Source: Cephalotus follicularis (lineage: Eukaryota; Streptophyta; Magnoliopsida; Oxalidales; Cephalotaceae). From it: DNA of 64,000 bases. The notes beneath the pieces were generated by a model. That model was not told where the DNA came from. It worked only from the letters and a program-made list of their open reading frames with translations, and did no database searches. Location of the stretch: assembly GCA_001972305.1 (NCBI GenBank), contig BDDD01000895.1, positions 124,001-188,000 of the forward strand, read 5' to 3'. The translations under genes and the position numbers were made by a program. This document shows, one piece after another, positions 23,946 to 36,241 of this stretch (its first letter is position 1; each line of letters starts with the position of its first letter).

Positions 23946-24200
23946 AGCCGACTGTCGAAGGAAGATAGTCGACTACTCAATGATACCAGTCGACTGCCAA
24001 TGGAAACCAGTCGACTGTTCATACTTCGTACTGCCCAGAAATGGTAACCTGGGAAATATTCTCGTATGGACAGTCGACTATTGAAGAACAACAGCCGACT
24101 GCCTTATGGACAGTCGACTGGTAGAAGGAACCAGTCGACTACTAATACTGCTTGACCCAAAAACAGTCGAATGGTAAGGATTCCAGCCGACTGGTTGGAC
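23946..24200 (+). repeat. CAGTCGACTG array, element A 3' LTR
   Basis: The counterpart of 16573-16832, with the same ~21-bp steps and slightly different variants (for example CAGCCGACTG near 23946 and CAGTCGACTA near 24069). Confidence 0.88.
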
Positions 24201-25475
24201 TGCTGTTTGCCTAAAACGATACGAAACGATCCCGATTCCTGCTAGGATGCATTTGAGCATTTGTATGCATTGCATATGTACTATTTACTGCCTGTTTGTA
24301 CTCGGATTATGATTTCTGATGTGTTGTTACTTTAGAAATGCATATGTAATTTGAAACTGCTATATTGAGTACGAAATGAATATTGATATCGTATTTTCAA
24401 ACATCTTTGGAAACCGATTTCCACTACTGAAACTGTTTAAACGTATTTTCTACTGAAAATGCATTATTTCAAATGTTGTCACTTTTGAAACATTTTGGAA
24501 ATAACCTGCCTGATGTGGATCTAAACGATCACTACTGTCCTGTTTACTGGACTGTTACTGCTTGAGTTCACTGTTTGCTCTGTGAATTGTTATGTGTTTG
24601 TGCTTGAGCCACTAGCTGCATGGCGGAGACTGCCTGCGCCGGTTAGTGGTAGGGTTGACCTAGGGGCCAGGAGTATGGTTGGGTAACTCACTGTACTGTT
24701 GCGTCGCTCGGTTGCCTGAAGTAGGGACCAGAGTGGGAGTGTAGCGTGGGGCCAGGAGTTGGCGGCGTTACACATACTGCCTGTTGTTGTGGTCCTATGT
24801 GGACATCCTGTACTGCCTGTTGGTCCTTCTCGGACATTACTATGTTTGTTGATGTAACCCTGGCCGGGCTACTACTGTACCGTTTCTGCATGCATATATT
24901 CCTTATATATGTACCCACTGATATTTTACCGTACTGTTAGATATATATATTTTGCTTATATATATAAACTGGACTTTCTACTGCACTGCATCATTCATGC
25001 ATTCATATCATGACATGCATTTAATTTTAATCCCGAACTACTTTTATGACTTAGCCGAGTGAGGACAAAGGCTAACCCCCTACTTTACAGATTGATGCAG
25101 TGGACTGTTGGATTGGCATGGACGAAGAGCAAGTGTTATGTTGTTCTAGTTTTACTATTCTCCTGTCTTGTAATAAACCTGGTATTGGTTATGGGACTGA
25201 TGTACCGTTGTAATGGTTTTGTTTACTGATGGATTTTAACCTTGTACTCTCATTCACGCTCCGTTTTGCGGGCGATTAACAATTTTGGGTTGTTTTGTGT
25301 AGCGTGTTGTATGGGATGCACGCTACGGATTTTACTGCTTATGGTTTTCTTTTTATGCTTCCGCAAATGACAGCTTGTTAAAAGTTTAAATTTTTATGGT
25401 TTTTACATGAGCTGTAGTTATGTGTTAATTGCCTGTACTGCTTATATGTCGTTTCTCTTTAAACGGGGTGTGACA

Positions 25476-27130
25476 GAAAGTTTCAGTATAATCGACACCA
25501 AGTCACTGTCTATACCCTTTCGCCACTAATCGAGCTTTATACATCTCAATCTTTCCATCTGCGTTCATCTTCTTCTTGAAGATCCATTTGCCGCCAATAG
25601 GCACTATGCCATTGAGTGCTTCAACCAAATTCCAAAGCTGGTTGGAGTACATGGAATCCATCTTCGACTGCATGGCTACTAGCCATGTCTCAGATTCAAT
25701 GCCCTGTAGTGCCTCCTAATAGCTGGTATGCTCGTCGTCACCAATGAAATTGATTTCATTAGTAGCATCAACAAGAAAACCATATCTATCAGGTGCTAAT
25801 GGAATCCTGCCTCATCTCCTCAAATGTGGTATGCCCAACTGAGATCCAATCTCAGGTTGAGGTCCAACCTTAACTGTGTCTGTTGGAGGTCTCACCCCCA
25901 ATTCCTCCATATCCTGCTTGATTTTACCTGTGGCAACTCCCGAAGTCCCATTTGGCTCCCAGTTCTTCCTTCAAGAAGGTATTCTCTCTCTAAGAACACA
26001 ACATTTCACGAAACAAAAATATTTTGTTCGCTGAGACGGTAGAAATAGTATCCTTTAGTTTCCTTATGATACCCCACAAACCTGCAGGGGTCCGACCACG
26101 CTTCTAGCTTACTTGTGTCAAGCCTCTTGACATAAGCCGGACAACCCCAAACCTTTAAATGGGTCAGGCTGGGTTTCCTCCCTATCCATAGCTAGTATGG
26201 GGTGGAGGGCACGGATTTTGAAGATCCAATTCAAGATATAAGGGGCTGTATCAAAGGCATATCCCCAAAAATAGGTGAAAAAATCGATAAAATGCATCAT
26301 GGACTAAAGCATGTCCAAAAAACTCTGATTCCTCCTTTCGGACACATCATTATGTTGCGGTATTCCTGGAGGAGTCCATTGAGATAAAATCTCATTATCT
26401 CTAAGATAACCTTCGAATTCAGCTGACAAGTACTCGTCACCTCGGTTTGACTGAACTATTTTAATTGGCATACTTGTCTGCTTTTCTACTTCAAGTCTGA
26501 ACACTTTGAACATATCAAAGGATTCTTACTTATGTCTCATCAGATACACATAACCATACCTAGATAAATTGTTGGTAAAGTTATGAAGTAGAAATAACCT
26601 CCTCGCGCACTAACCGGCATAGGACCACATACGTCAGTGTGGACTAACCCCAGTAAGCTCACTGCCCTTTCCCCTTGATCGGAGAAGGGAGATTTGGTCA
26701 TCTTTCCCAATAAGTAGGATTAACAAGTTGGATAGGACTCCTAAGTCTTGGATATCTAAAATATCATCCTTAACCAATTGTGTAAGCCTGACATCAGTAA
26801 GATGTCCAAGTCTACAGTGCCAAGTATAGGTTTTAGTCAATTCATTATCTCTTAGTCTTTTCTTTTTACCTTGCTCAATGGATATGATTTTATTTTGTTA
26901 AATATCTAAAACAAATAATCCATTGCAATGAAACCATCACCAACACAAACATTGTTAGAATGTACAAAACATCCAATGTTTTCAAATTTGAGCTCCAAGC
27001 CCAAAATACATAAGTGAGATACATTTACAACATTCCTTACAATGTTTGGTACATAGTAACATGGATCAAGAGTTAATACAAAACCATTACTCCAAGTGTT
27101 GGAAAACTATAGGGATTCTCGTCGATTTTG
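25476..27130 (-). pseudogene. pol: Copia-1 pol, integrase and RT N-terminal part (broken)
   Basis: Minus-strand order from right to left: a segment before integrase (YVPNIVRNVVNVSHL near 27055), the pre-integrase zinc region TYTWHCRLGHLTDVRL (26840-26800), integrase core with QSNRGDEYLS (about 26455-26425; the usual catalytic SDRGGEYLS has Asp changed to Asn) and SERRNQSFLDM (26330-26304), FWGYAFDTAPYILN (26270-26230), and the RT start KMDSMYSNQLWNLVEAL, WIFKKKMNADGK and YKARLVAKGYRQ (25680-25510) ending DYTETF at the element A junction. Several stops (for example after GYRQ) and shifts occur. The upstream limit, about 27130, is where copia similarity fades; gag and protease are not found. 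Confidence 0.85.
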
Positions 27131-27534
27131 GGGCTAGGTTGCTAGTAGGAATAATTTTATTTTTTTTTAAACAACCAAGACTCCAAGTCAAGGATAAAAC
27201 TAGCATCCTAATTCCAAAATCAATGTCTCAAGGATCTCCGATTAATTTTCAATTAAACCAGTTTACATATCAAGCATCCATAAACAAAACTGAATCTAAT
27301 TATATAACAGGTACAAGGAATAAAACCATACCCATGTTTGGAGGCTCCACGAACTTTGGCCACCTCTTTCACATGGTGTGATAAACCAAATTGACCTCCA
27401 AGCTTTGCCACAAGCAATACCCAAAGTAGCCTCAAAAACTATATGCCATCAAAGCTTTGGTTGGATTCCTGCCAACTGGCCGGAGCTTCGGCCACACCTC
27501 CATTGGCCCCTAAATGCTTCAATCTATATACTTC
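27131..27534 (-). repeat. Copia LTR fragment (copia-2 family)
   Basis: The part from about 27353 to 27534 is close to copia-2 LTR sequence at 30975-31155 (GACCTCCAAGCTTT, CAATACCCAAAGTAGCCTCA). The fragment is not close enough to the copia-1 3' LTR to be its partner. It ends sharply where gypsy pol begins near 27534. The left limit is approximate. Confidence 0.65.
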
Positions 27535-29176
27535 TACCACCCTGGTAAAGAAAATGTTGTAGCTGATGCTCTGAGTAGGAAGAGTTCTGGGAGTGTAGCG
27601 GCCTTGCTTACTCAGTCGCAATTGATAGCAGATATGGAGCGATTGGACTTAAATTTGTTTGTTCAGGGTTCTGGAGGTTATATGGTTGGTATGAGTATTG
27701 AACCTACTCTTATATCTCGGATTAAGGCAGCTCAGAGTGACGATGGTGAGTTACGGGTCTTAGTCTAGAATGCTGATGAGGGTAAGCAGTCACAATTTTG
27801 TGTGGATGAGCATGGTGTTATATGGCAGAGTAGTCATTTGTGTGTGCCGGCTGATCCTTCTATAAGAGAGGCTGTTTTGTCTAAGGCACACAGTTCTCCA
27901 TTTTTTATACATCCTAGTTCTACAAAAATGTATAGAGACTTGAAGAAAATTTTTGGTGGAATGGAATGAACAGGGATGTAGCTGAATTCGTTGGGAGGTG
28001 TTTGGTCTGTCAGCAGGTCAAGATTGAGCACCAGCGAGCTAGTGGATTGTTACAACCCTTGGAGATTCTAGTATGGAAATGGGAGAGCAAAGCGATGGCT
28101 TTTGTTACTGGTTTGCTGAGAACTTTCCAGAGGAATAATGCTATTTGGGTTGTAGTTGATCGATTGACCAAATCGGCTCACTTCTTGGCTATTCGAGAGG
28201 ATTTCTCTGTGGACCGTTTGGCAGAGGTTTTCAAACAGGAGATTGTGAGACTTCACGGGACACCTGTATCCATTGTTTTGGATAGGGACCCCCGTTTCAC
28301 TTCATGGTTTTGGAAGGGATTTCAGAAGGCATGGGGTACGAGGCTCAATTATAGTACATCTTTCCATCCACAGACAGATGGGAAATCAGAGAGGACCATC
28401 CAGACTTTAGAGGATATGCTAAGGTCTTGTGCTTTAGAGTGGACTAGAAAATGGGATGAGTATTTGAGCGTGGTGGAGTTTGCTTACAATAATAGTTGGC
28501 ATGCTAGCATTCGGATGGCTCCGTTTGAGGCCTTGTGTGGGAGGAAGTGTTGAGCTATGACGTGTTGGGATGAGGTCGGAGAACGAGTTATTGAGGGACC
28601 TGAGCTAGTACATATCACTATTGAAAAAGTGGCTATAGCAATAGAGAGATTGAAGACAACTCAATCTCGACAGAAAAGTTATGCAGACAGACATCGGAGG
28701 GACTTGGAGTTCAAAGTAGGTGACCATGTGTTCTTAAAAGTTTCACCTTAGAAAGGAGTCCGACGGTTTGGGTTGAAGGGAAAGCTGAGTCCTCGATTTA
28801 TAGGACCCATTGAAGTTCTGGAAAAGGTGGGCACAGTTGCATATCGGTTAGCTTTGCCTCCGCAGTTAGCACACGTCCATAATGTGTTCCATGTGTCTCT
28901 GTTGAGGGGTTATCAGTATCATCCCCTGCATGTGGTCCAATATCCTTTGGACAGTATCCGGGAGGATCTATCTTGTGATGAGGAGGCTGAGGCTATTCTT
29001 GATAGACAGGAGCGGGTTACGCGTAGCAAGACCGTTCCTTTTGTGAAAGTTTTGTGGAGGAACCATCCCGAACGTGAAGCTACATGGGAGTTGGATGAGC
29101 ACATTCGGGACCAATACCCTCACCTGTTTACATATGGTAAGACTATGTTTATGATTTCAGGACGAAATCCATTGTA
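27535..29176 (+). pseudogene. pol: Family C Tekay-like pol: end of RNase H, integrase, chromodomain-like tail (broken)
   Basis: Begins in RNase H ([16 protein letters not shown]) with no upstream RT, so it is 5'-truncated. Integrase: zinc region with HPSSTKMYRD and RCLVCQQVK (about 27910-28020), core [14 protein letters not shown] (28150), VLDRDPRFTSWFW (28275) and [13 protein letters not shown] (28388), then GDHVFLKVSP and the [16 protein letters not shown] module (28785). The tail [21 protein letters not shown] (about 29045) is chromodomain-like, and the frame ends with TAA at 29174-29176. Lesions: TAG 27766, a frameshift near 27945-27955, TGA 28551, TAG 28749. The 3' LTR starts 12 bases after the final stop. 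Confidence 0.9.
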
Positions 29177-29187
29177 AGGGGGGTGGA
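29174..29187 (+). other. Polypurine tract of the family C element
   Basis: TAAGGGGGGTGGA, overlapping the pol stop codon, directly precedes the LTR start TGTAATACC. Confidence 0.85.
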
Positions 29188-30970
29188 TGTAATACCTTGT
29201 TTGTCTGTGTGCATATTTTCGGGCTTTTAAATCTGTGTGTTATGTAGTTCGTCTACTTTATTGTGGTCTATGTGTTTTGGGCTGACTGATACCAACCTTG
29301 ACTTTTGAGTATGTTAGTATGTGTATATGTATCGGTAAGGTTTATGTTGATTTTTTTCAAATAAATCAGTTTTATAATTTTGTTTATTTTAAAAATTATT
29401 TAAAAACAAAAAAACAAAATCCTTTTTAAATTAAAATTTCTTTTCTCTCTTATCTCTCCCACCCGAATCTCTCTCTCCTATCTCTATCTCTCCCGTAAAT
29501 CTCTCCCTCTCATAACTCCCTCACCCGATTTCCTCCCTCTTTCGCTCAAATTCTCCTAATTCTTCACCTATTTCCCTTATCCCAACCGAATTGGTCTCTC
29601 TCTTTCCATTTAAGTATGCCATCGCCCATGGTTTTTTACCATTCCCTTCTCTTTTTCCTGGTCATAGCTGAACTTGCAAGCTGGGAAAATTTTGGTGTTT
29701 TCTTGCAGTGTCATCTCTACAAATCAGGTTTGTTCTCCATAGTTGGGTTTATGGTTTGTGTTGCTTTGATATGCATAACAATGGTAGTCCTTGAATCCAT
29801 ATGCTTCCCTTTTCTTTTGTTTCATGTTGAACAGCCGTTGTATTCCCACTAATTTTTTTTGGTGTCTCTTCAAATGCTTTGGCATCCTTCAGGTTTGTCT
29901 CCTCTGTGGTTATGGCTTAGTAGTTGGTTTTAGTTTTAATGTCAATCCGTATCTATGATTATTTAGGTTGTTAGAGTATTGGTCTTGATCCCAGCCACAT
30001 TATGCTTTGTCATGGTTTCTAAATTTGTTAATCAGTCTTTAGGCACCGGTATAAGTTATAATCTGGTTTTGATAACTAATAGTGGTATTTTGACAGTAAA
30101 TGAGATTATATGTGTATGCAGCGGATTATGGGTCACTCCTTCTCTCTTTAAAGTATAATCACTATCTACTTACTCCCCCATAATTCTGTGTTTTTTTACT
30201 GTTTTAATACCATATAATGTCTTATGTAAATGGTTATGGTCCTCTGGTATTATGATATCTAGGTTTTTGACAGAATTTTGCAGAATTTTGCATAGGATTG
30301 TTAGATTTTTCCTGTTCTATCGCCCAGAACAGTCGGCTGTTCTCCTGGACAGTCGGTTGTAATACATTGAGTAGTCGGCTGTCTATATGACTAGTCAACT
30401 GCCAGGCCTTGGATAGTCGACTGGACCCCTATCCCAGTCGGCTGGCTTCAGTTTTGTTTAGGTAGTCGGCTGGCCATGTTGGGTAGTCGACTGCCAAGCT
30501 TCCAACAGTCGACTGGAGTCCTGCTACAGTCGGCTGGTGAGTCCAGAAAATTTCTGTTTTCCAATTTCATTGTCAGTTTGCTCTTCTTATTAATAGGGGT
30601 CGGTTCTAAACACCGTTATAATTCTTATTTATACCCACAATGATTTTCAGACCCTTATATGAATGATTTTGTATCTTTTAGATTTTTGTAGTACGAGGGG
30701 CAGTTAGAAATTATCAGTCAATTCGTAAGTTATTCTGTGATCGCATAAGGTACGGATTCTATCGTTCTTTGGCTATCTTAATCTGATTTTGATTGAAACA
30801 ATACAGTTTCATATTTATGATTAATGTGCGGATACTCGAACTGTGTTATGTTTTGGATTTTGATATGTTTTTGAAACAAAGTCACTTTGATATTTTATGA
30901 GATAAATATTTCTGGCTAAGGGTGGAGATTATATCGATGCTTTGTCATGATTGAAACAATACAGTTTCAT
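29188..30970 (+). repeat. Family C 3' LTR, truncated
   Basis: Starts TGTAATACCTTGTTTGTCTGTG and follows the solo LTR 33494-36241 closely until about 30915 ('aaatatttctg'), about two thirds of the full length. The last ~55 bases differ and include a second copy of a 22-bp word from 30793-30814 before copia-2 LTR sequence begins. A pyrimidine-rich tract (29440-29600) resembles the Y-patch of plant core promoters. Confidence 0.85.
30330..30536 (+). repeat. CAGTCGACTG/CAGTCGGCTG array in truncated family C LTR
   Basis: Starts at about 30330, 30350, 30372, 30392, 30414, 30435, 30463, 30484, 30506 and 30527. Steps are 20-22 bp apart except one of 28. Variants often read AGTCGGCTG. Confidence 0.88.
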
Positions 30971-33144
30971 TCTTTGGCCACCTCATTCACACGGCGTGAT
31001 CAACCAAATTGACCTCCAAGCTTTACCACAAGCAATACCCAAAGTAGCCTCAAAAACTGTACGCCATCGAAGCGTTGGTCGAATTCCTGTCAACTCGCCG
31101 GAGCTCCGACCATGCCTCCGTTGGCCCACAAATGCTTCAATCTACATGCTTCTACCGGAGACTCACCGTGACTGGCCGTGAACGCACAAGCACAGCCAGC
31201 GCCTAAGGAAACTCACTAGGTTGACTTAGCGAGTTTTGCTCATGTCTTCGTGGTTCCGGCCTCGCAATGACTGGCCCTAAAAACTTTTGATCTTGACGCT
31301 GGTACTCGAGACTCACTATGACTTGCCACTGAATGGATAGCCATAGTTGGCGCCTAGTCTAACTCACTGAGTTGACTCACCCGACAGCCGTAACACTGGC
31401 CACACCACCACTGGGCCACAAATCCTCGAATATACTTGTCTCTACCCAAGACTCACCATGACTCACTGCAAAACGCACAGCCACGGGCAATCAAAATGAC
31501 TGAGTTGATTCAGCCGACACAAAACCGCATAAAACAAATGGAAATTTGATATAGGTAAAGCTAAGCTTCAATGCGAAGCTTAACTCCACCTATAACAATC
31601 ACGGTGGTGGAAAGATAAGCTGTGGACGACAAAGCTCCAAGCCTTGCTACTAGGAGAAAGAAGGGAGAATAAGAGAGAAGGAGAGAAAGAGTACTATCGG
31701 CAGTGAAGGGTCACGCCGCACACCATCCCTCGGCCCGGCCGTCGGAGCTTCGCGCCTCTCTCTTCTTTCTCTTTTTCTTTGTGCCTCTGTTTCTTCTTCT
31801 CTTTTTCTCGCCTGTTATTCGCCTGAGACATAGGTAAAACAAAATAAACCCCCTCTCCCTTTTTATCTTCTCTTTATATATTAATAAGGCATCTAGTGTG
31901 GAAAGGTACAAGTTGCAACAACCATGTGGCACCAAGTGTCCCACTAATGTCAAATTAATATATACTAGTCAATCAATTAGATTTACCACCCAGTGACATG
32001 AGTCCAACACATGTTACTTTTAAAATAATCAGGCAGGACCCAAAAATCTGAAATAAAATCAGTAACGTCGGTAAATTACCGCAGCGCTCCTAAGCATAGG
32101 TAAAGCTATCGTAAATAGTCCCCGACCATTTTAAGACCTTGAAATCATGTCCAACATATTCCAGTTGTGGAAATTAATCCCATATTAAATTCCCACATTG
32201 TACGTCCGTTCCTGACACATCTAATACTTTTTCATGTAGACGGTTACCGTGTATTATAATCCCTCGTCATCCAGGCTGCAACCATGACCTAGGATAAGGA
32301 TACGTGTCAATCCTAATTTCTCGGTACTTATACATTTGTAAACTCATTACGACTATCGGCAAACCTTTTTGGAAACCCAGTTTCGAGTCCCCGTAACCTG
32401 CGCATGTATTTTCAATCCGTAATGGATACAAATAGCATAAAGCCTATCAATCTCGCTACAAGTGTGACGATTCCATCTTGCATACTCGCCTACATTCATG
32501 CAGATTCGATAAGGCCTGATGATCGCTTGTTTAGCAATCCCACCAGAGGACAGGGTAGGGTAGAGATCAAAGCCAAACTTCCCCTACATAACGTAGAGCA
32601 GTAGCTCAGGTCTAAGGACCAGATAGGTCCTGCTAGCTACCCGACGCCTATAAACTACCGCCATAGATAGGAAATGCTACTGACACGGGATGAGCGACCA
32701 TCCAAATAGCATTCCTATGGTGGGTCAAGTTCAGTGTACATGCTCTCAGCATGCACCCCGCATTAGTTTTAAGGTTCCTCCCAAGTGGCAATGAAATACT
32801 CCACCTTCCAACCCACGGGAGCAAGCATAACGGGCAAGTCTAACCGATTCACTAATGCCTATCAAAGTGAACCTATGACTTGGAAGGGTTTAGTCGCAGG
32901 GAATAAGGGAGTCATTCTCATAGCCCCTAAGCCCGATATCCAACCCTTGATGTGATTGGGCACCATATCTTTAAGCATATAATAAATTTAAACTTCTTCG
33001 ATGATGTGATAAAACACATATGGTTTGTCAATATAAATTAATGTATGCACATATGTCCATAAATGGAACAAGACTGTTTTAACTCAGAGACAATAACGAC
33101 TATATCCAGCGACCTAGTAGCTTGACGGGTCACCATCTCTATCA
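30970..33144 (-). repeat. Copia-2 LTR, minus strand
   Basis: On the minus strand starts TGATAGAGATGG at 33144, directly after a purine-rich AAGTAGGAGAT and the pol stop. The left limit is approximate, because the join with the truncated family C LTR is not clean. It shares blocks with the copia-1 LTR (GTGTGACGATTCCAT near 32460, CAGGTCTAAGGACC near 32605) and with the fragment at 27353-27534. No gene inside; the apparent reading frames at 30951 and 31711 have no family resemblance. Confidence 0.72.
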
Positions 33145-33221
33145 ATCTCCTACTTGGCCCTCAAGCCACGAGGACAAAAAATTCAAGTCCATCACCCTGT
33201 GATGATTCTTGAAAGTTAATC
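33145..33221 (-). pseudogene. C-terminal tail of copia-2 pol
   Basis: On the minus strand the last codons read KNHHRVMDLNFLSSWLEGQ then VGD and a stop, matching the end of copia-1 pol (RRNMGLRYRNAWLEGQMGDC). The rest of copia-2 must lie beyond LTR F, outside or scattered; it is not seen in the window. Confidence 0.7.
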
Positions 33222-33493
33222 TGTAACATCCTGGAATTTATAATGAAGAAATAGCAATTAGGCTTGGGAAGTGTTAATTTTTCTATTGGGCTGAATTGTG
33301 GAGAGTGAAGGAAAGAAGCTTTGGGCCAAAATTATTTAAGGAAGGGAGAGAGTGTTGTGCCAAAATTGGGCAACCCACTATATTATGGATTTTGCCGGGA
33401 ATGTCTCAAAAATTCTAGAGCCTTCCTTTGTGGTTATAAAAAGGGAGGTGGGGAGAGTGGGGACGACTGCTGCTGAGAAAGAGACAAGGAAGG
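33222..33493 (+). repeat. Gypsy-type LTR F, first segment
   Basis: Starts TGTAACATCCTGGAATTTA, a common start for Del/Tekay LTRs, inside the copia-2 pol tail. A TATA box is near 33435. The segment runs to GAAGG, where solo LTR C is inserted, and continues at 36247. Confidence 0.78.
33435..33441 (+). promoter_or_regulatory. TATA box of LTR F
   Basis: TATAAAA, followed by GGGAGG, about 213 bp from the LTR start; position and context fit an LTR promoter. Confidence 0.5.
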
Positions 33494-36241
33494 TGTAATA
33501 CCCCACTTGTCTGTGTGCATATTTTCGGTCTTTTAAATCTGTGTGTTATGTAGTCTGTCTACTTTATTGCTGTCTATGTGTTTTGGGCTGACTGATACCA
33601 GCCTTGACTTTTGAGTATGTTAGTATGTGTATATGTACTGGTAAGGTTTATGTTTATTTTTTTAAAATAAATCAGTTTTTATAATTTTGTTTAATTTAAA
33701 ACTTATTAAAACAAAAAACAAAATCCTTTTTAAATTAAAATTTCTTTTCTCTCTTATCCCACCCAAATCTCTCTCTCCTGTAAATCTCTCCCTCTCTTAA
33801 CTCCCTCACCCGATTTTCTCCCTCTTTAGCTCAAATTCTCCTAATTCTTTTCCTCTTTTCCTTATCCCAGCCGAATTGCTCTCTCTTTTTCGTTTAAGTA
33901 TGCCATTGCCCATTGTTTTTTGCCATTCCCTTCTCTTTTGCCTGGTCATAGCTGAAATTGCAAGCTTGGAAAATTTCGGTGTTTTCTTTCAGTGTCGTCT
34001 CTACAAATCAGGTTTGTTCTCCATAGTTGGGCTTATGGTTTGTGTTGCTTTGATATGCATAACAATGGTAGTCCTTGAATCCTTATGCTTCCCTTTTCTT
34101 TTGTTTCATGTTGAACAACCGTTGTATACCCATTGATTTTTTTTTGGTGTCTCTTCAATTGCTTTGGCATCCTTCAGGTTTGTCTCCTTTGTGGTTATGG
34201 CTTAGTAGTTGGTTTTAGTTTTAATGTCAATCCGATTCTATGATTGTTTAGGCTGTTAGAGTATTGGTCTTGATCGCAGCCACATTATGCTTTGTCATGG
34301 TTTCTGAATTTGTTAATCAGTTGTTAGGCACCTGTATAAGTTATAATCTGGTTTTGATAAATGATAGTGGTATTATGACAATAAATGAGATTATATATGT
34401 ATGCAGTGGATTATGAGTCACTCCTTCTCTCTTTAAAGTATAATCACTGTCTACATACTTCCCAATAATTCTGTGTTTGTTTACTATTTTAATACCATAT
34501 AATGTCTTATGTAAATGGTTATGGTCCTCTGGTATTATGATATCCAGGTTTTTCACAGAATTTTGCATAGGATTGTTAGATTTTTCCTGTTCTGTCGCCC
34601 AGAACAGTCGGCTATTCTCCTGGACAGTTGGCTATTATACGTTGAGTAGTCGGCTGTCTGTATGACCAGTCAACTTCTATGCCATGGACAGTCGACTAGA
34701 CCCCTGTCCCAGTCGATTGGCTTTAGTTTTGTTTAGGTGGTCAGCTGGCCATGTTGGGTAGTCGACTGCCAAGCTTCCAACAGTCGACTGGAGTTCGTCT
34801 ACAGTCGACTGGTGAGTCCAAAAAACTTCTATTTTCAAATTTCTTTGTCAGTTTGCTCTTTTGATTAATCGGGATCGGTTCTAAACATTGTTATAATTTT
34901 TATTTATTCCCACAATGATTTTCAGACCCTTATATGAATGATTTTGTATCTTTTAGATTTTTGTAGTACGAGGGGCAGTTACAAATTATCAGTCAATTCA
35001 TAAGTTATTCTGTGATCGCATAAGATACGGATTCTATCGTTCTTTGGCTATCTTAATGTGATTTTGATTGAAACAATCCAATTTCATATTTATGATTAAT
35101 GTGTGGACACTCGAACTCTGTTATGTTTTGGATTTTGATATGTTTTGGAAATAAAGTCACTTTGATATTTTTTGAGGTAAATATTTCTGACTTTATAAAT
35201 TCAGCTATGATATGTTTATGAAATGTTATACAAATCGTCTCTTTTATTGTGAAAATAAATGAGTTGATTTCTGATTATGAAAGTATGTGAAATTATTTCG
35301 TTTGATAACGACTTATGGATATGTTTTGGAAAACCACTTCTATACGTGTTTTAAATTGATTATGATAAAATCAATGTTTTCGAAATGGTGAAGTACTGAG
35401 TTTATTTGTACCCACCTATGGGGCGTACCATATGCATGTCGTTGGCCTGGCATGGGGATATGACACTTCCGTAGCAGTGTGATTAGTCTACGACGTCTCT
35501 CTATGTTATGATACCCTATGTGGAGGATTATGGATCCGTTATTTATGATAGAGGCATGTGGATCGATCCTAGTTATATTATATGATATGATATGAGAATT
35601 GATTGTGTAGTGTCGTACGCTTCATTTCTATTTGGCATGTGGACGTCGTGAATCCCTTTCTCCTATGTGTTTCTGATATGTGATATGTTATGATGCTCAG
35701 TATGGAACTTATGTTTTGAAAGGTTTGCTTATGTTATGAAAGTTATGGATTTGGTTTATACGAAAATGCTGAGGAGATTTATAAGGAATGTTTAAACTGA
35801 TTATTGCTTAAGATTTCTGTTTTAAAGTAACTTTTGAAATCTTACAGCTTTTAAAGTATCATTCACTATTTTTACATTCTATATGTGTACTGAGGTTTGC
35901 TCAGTCGCGTTTTTTTTGCATGCGGCAGGTTATCAGGAGCATCGGGGCAATGTGTGATGAGAGGTGTCCCCTTAGGTTTGTGGATCATCTGAGAAATTGA
36001 TCCTACTATGTTTCTGCTATCTTATAGTCTTGTTAGAACCTGTTTATGAACAATATGATGATTTTGAATTATGACACTTGGTTTATGTTTAAACTTTCAG
36101 ACTATGTTTAGTTTCAGATATGTTATCAGTTTATGTTTCAGACCATCACGTTTTTAATAAAGTTGGGTTTTAATTTCTGTTATGTTTTGTTAAGTTATGT
36201 TTTATGACTTGTAAGGGCTCCCACCGTTCAGGGGTGTTACA
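33494..36241 (+). mobile_element. Solo LTR of family C
   Basis: TGTAATACCCCACTTGTC...GGGGTGTTACA, 2748 bp, with GAAGG at 33489-33493 and again at 36242-36246 and no internal domain: the product of unequal recombination between two LTRs. It carries the palindrome array (34605-34811), the block CCCACCTATGGGGCGTACC (35411) shared with D-type LTRs, and a GGTTTGCTCAG...GCGGCAG block (about 35893-35928). An 86-codon reading frame at 33876-34136 is discussed under rejected items. Confidence 0.95.
34605..34811 (+). repeat. CAGTCGACTG array in solo LTR C
   Basis: The counterpart of 30330-30536 with the same spacing. Several positions differ between the copies (for example CAGTCGACTA against CAGTCGACTG near 34690, CAGTTGGCTA near 34625), so the words have been mutating independently. 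Confidence 0.87.

Larger units (their letters stand above)
15434..25475 (+). mobile_element. Element A: complete Tekay/Del-like Ty3/gypsy retrotransposon
   Basis: Both LTRs, primer-binding site, a full-length gag-pro-pol region and a polypurine tract are present in 10,042 bp, bordered by GAAAG duplications. LTRs are 2689 and 2624 bp and differ by a few percent by eye outside the patched region at 23032-23360. Coding sequence is in one frame throughout (1524 codons) but has eight premature stops, so it cannot make its own proteins. It is younger than the copia element it interrupts. Confidence 0.95.
22852..25475 (+). repeat. Element A 3' LTR, with foreign patch
   Basis: Starts TGTAACGCCCGTG and ends ...GGGGTGTGACA next to GAAAG. 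It follows the 5' LTR except that the part matching about 15613-15985 is replaced by unrelated sequence after an N at 23032. The donor-like site seen in the 5' LTR reads GGAAGGGG here (GT changed to GA, near 23631). An intronic palindrome array is retained at 23946-24200. Confidence 0.92.
12149..27130 (-). mobile_element. Ty1/copia element copia-1, minus strand, split by element A
   Basis: A 3' LTR (12149-14092), a polypurine tract and the RNase H and RT parts of pol (14093-15433) are followed, after element A, by the rest of RT, integrase and the pre-integrase zinc region (25476 to about 27130). Gag, protease, primer-binding site and 5' LTR are absent, so the element is 5'-truncated. The junction across element A is exact: TETF on one side joins SPVAMLKSIRILL on the other once one GAAAG copy is removed. 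Confidence 0.85.

Noticed and set aside
27131..27534. The copia LTR fragment as the 5' LTR of copia-1
   Set aside because: It does not match the copia-1 3' LTR closely but does match the copia-2 LTR, and no primer-binding site separates it from the pol remnant.
29616..29852. A 78-codon hydrophobic reading frame in family C LTRs, also at 33900-34136, as a possible conserved small protein
   Set aside because: Comparing the two copies by eye over the shared codons gives about 11 amino-acid-changing and 3 silent differences, near neutral expectation, so there is no sign of selection on the protein. Conservation reflects LTR copying.
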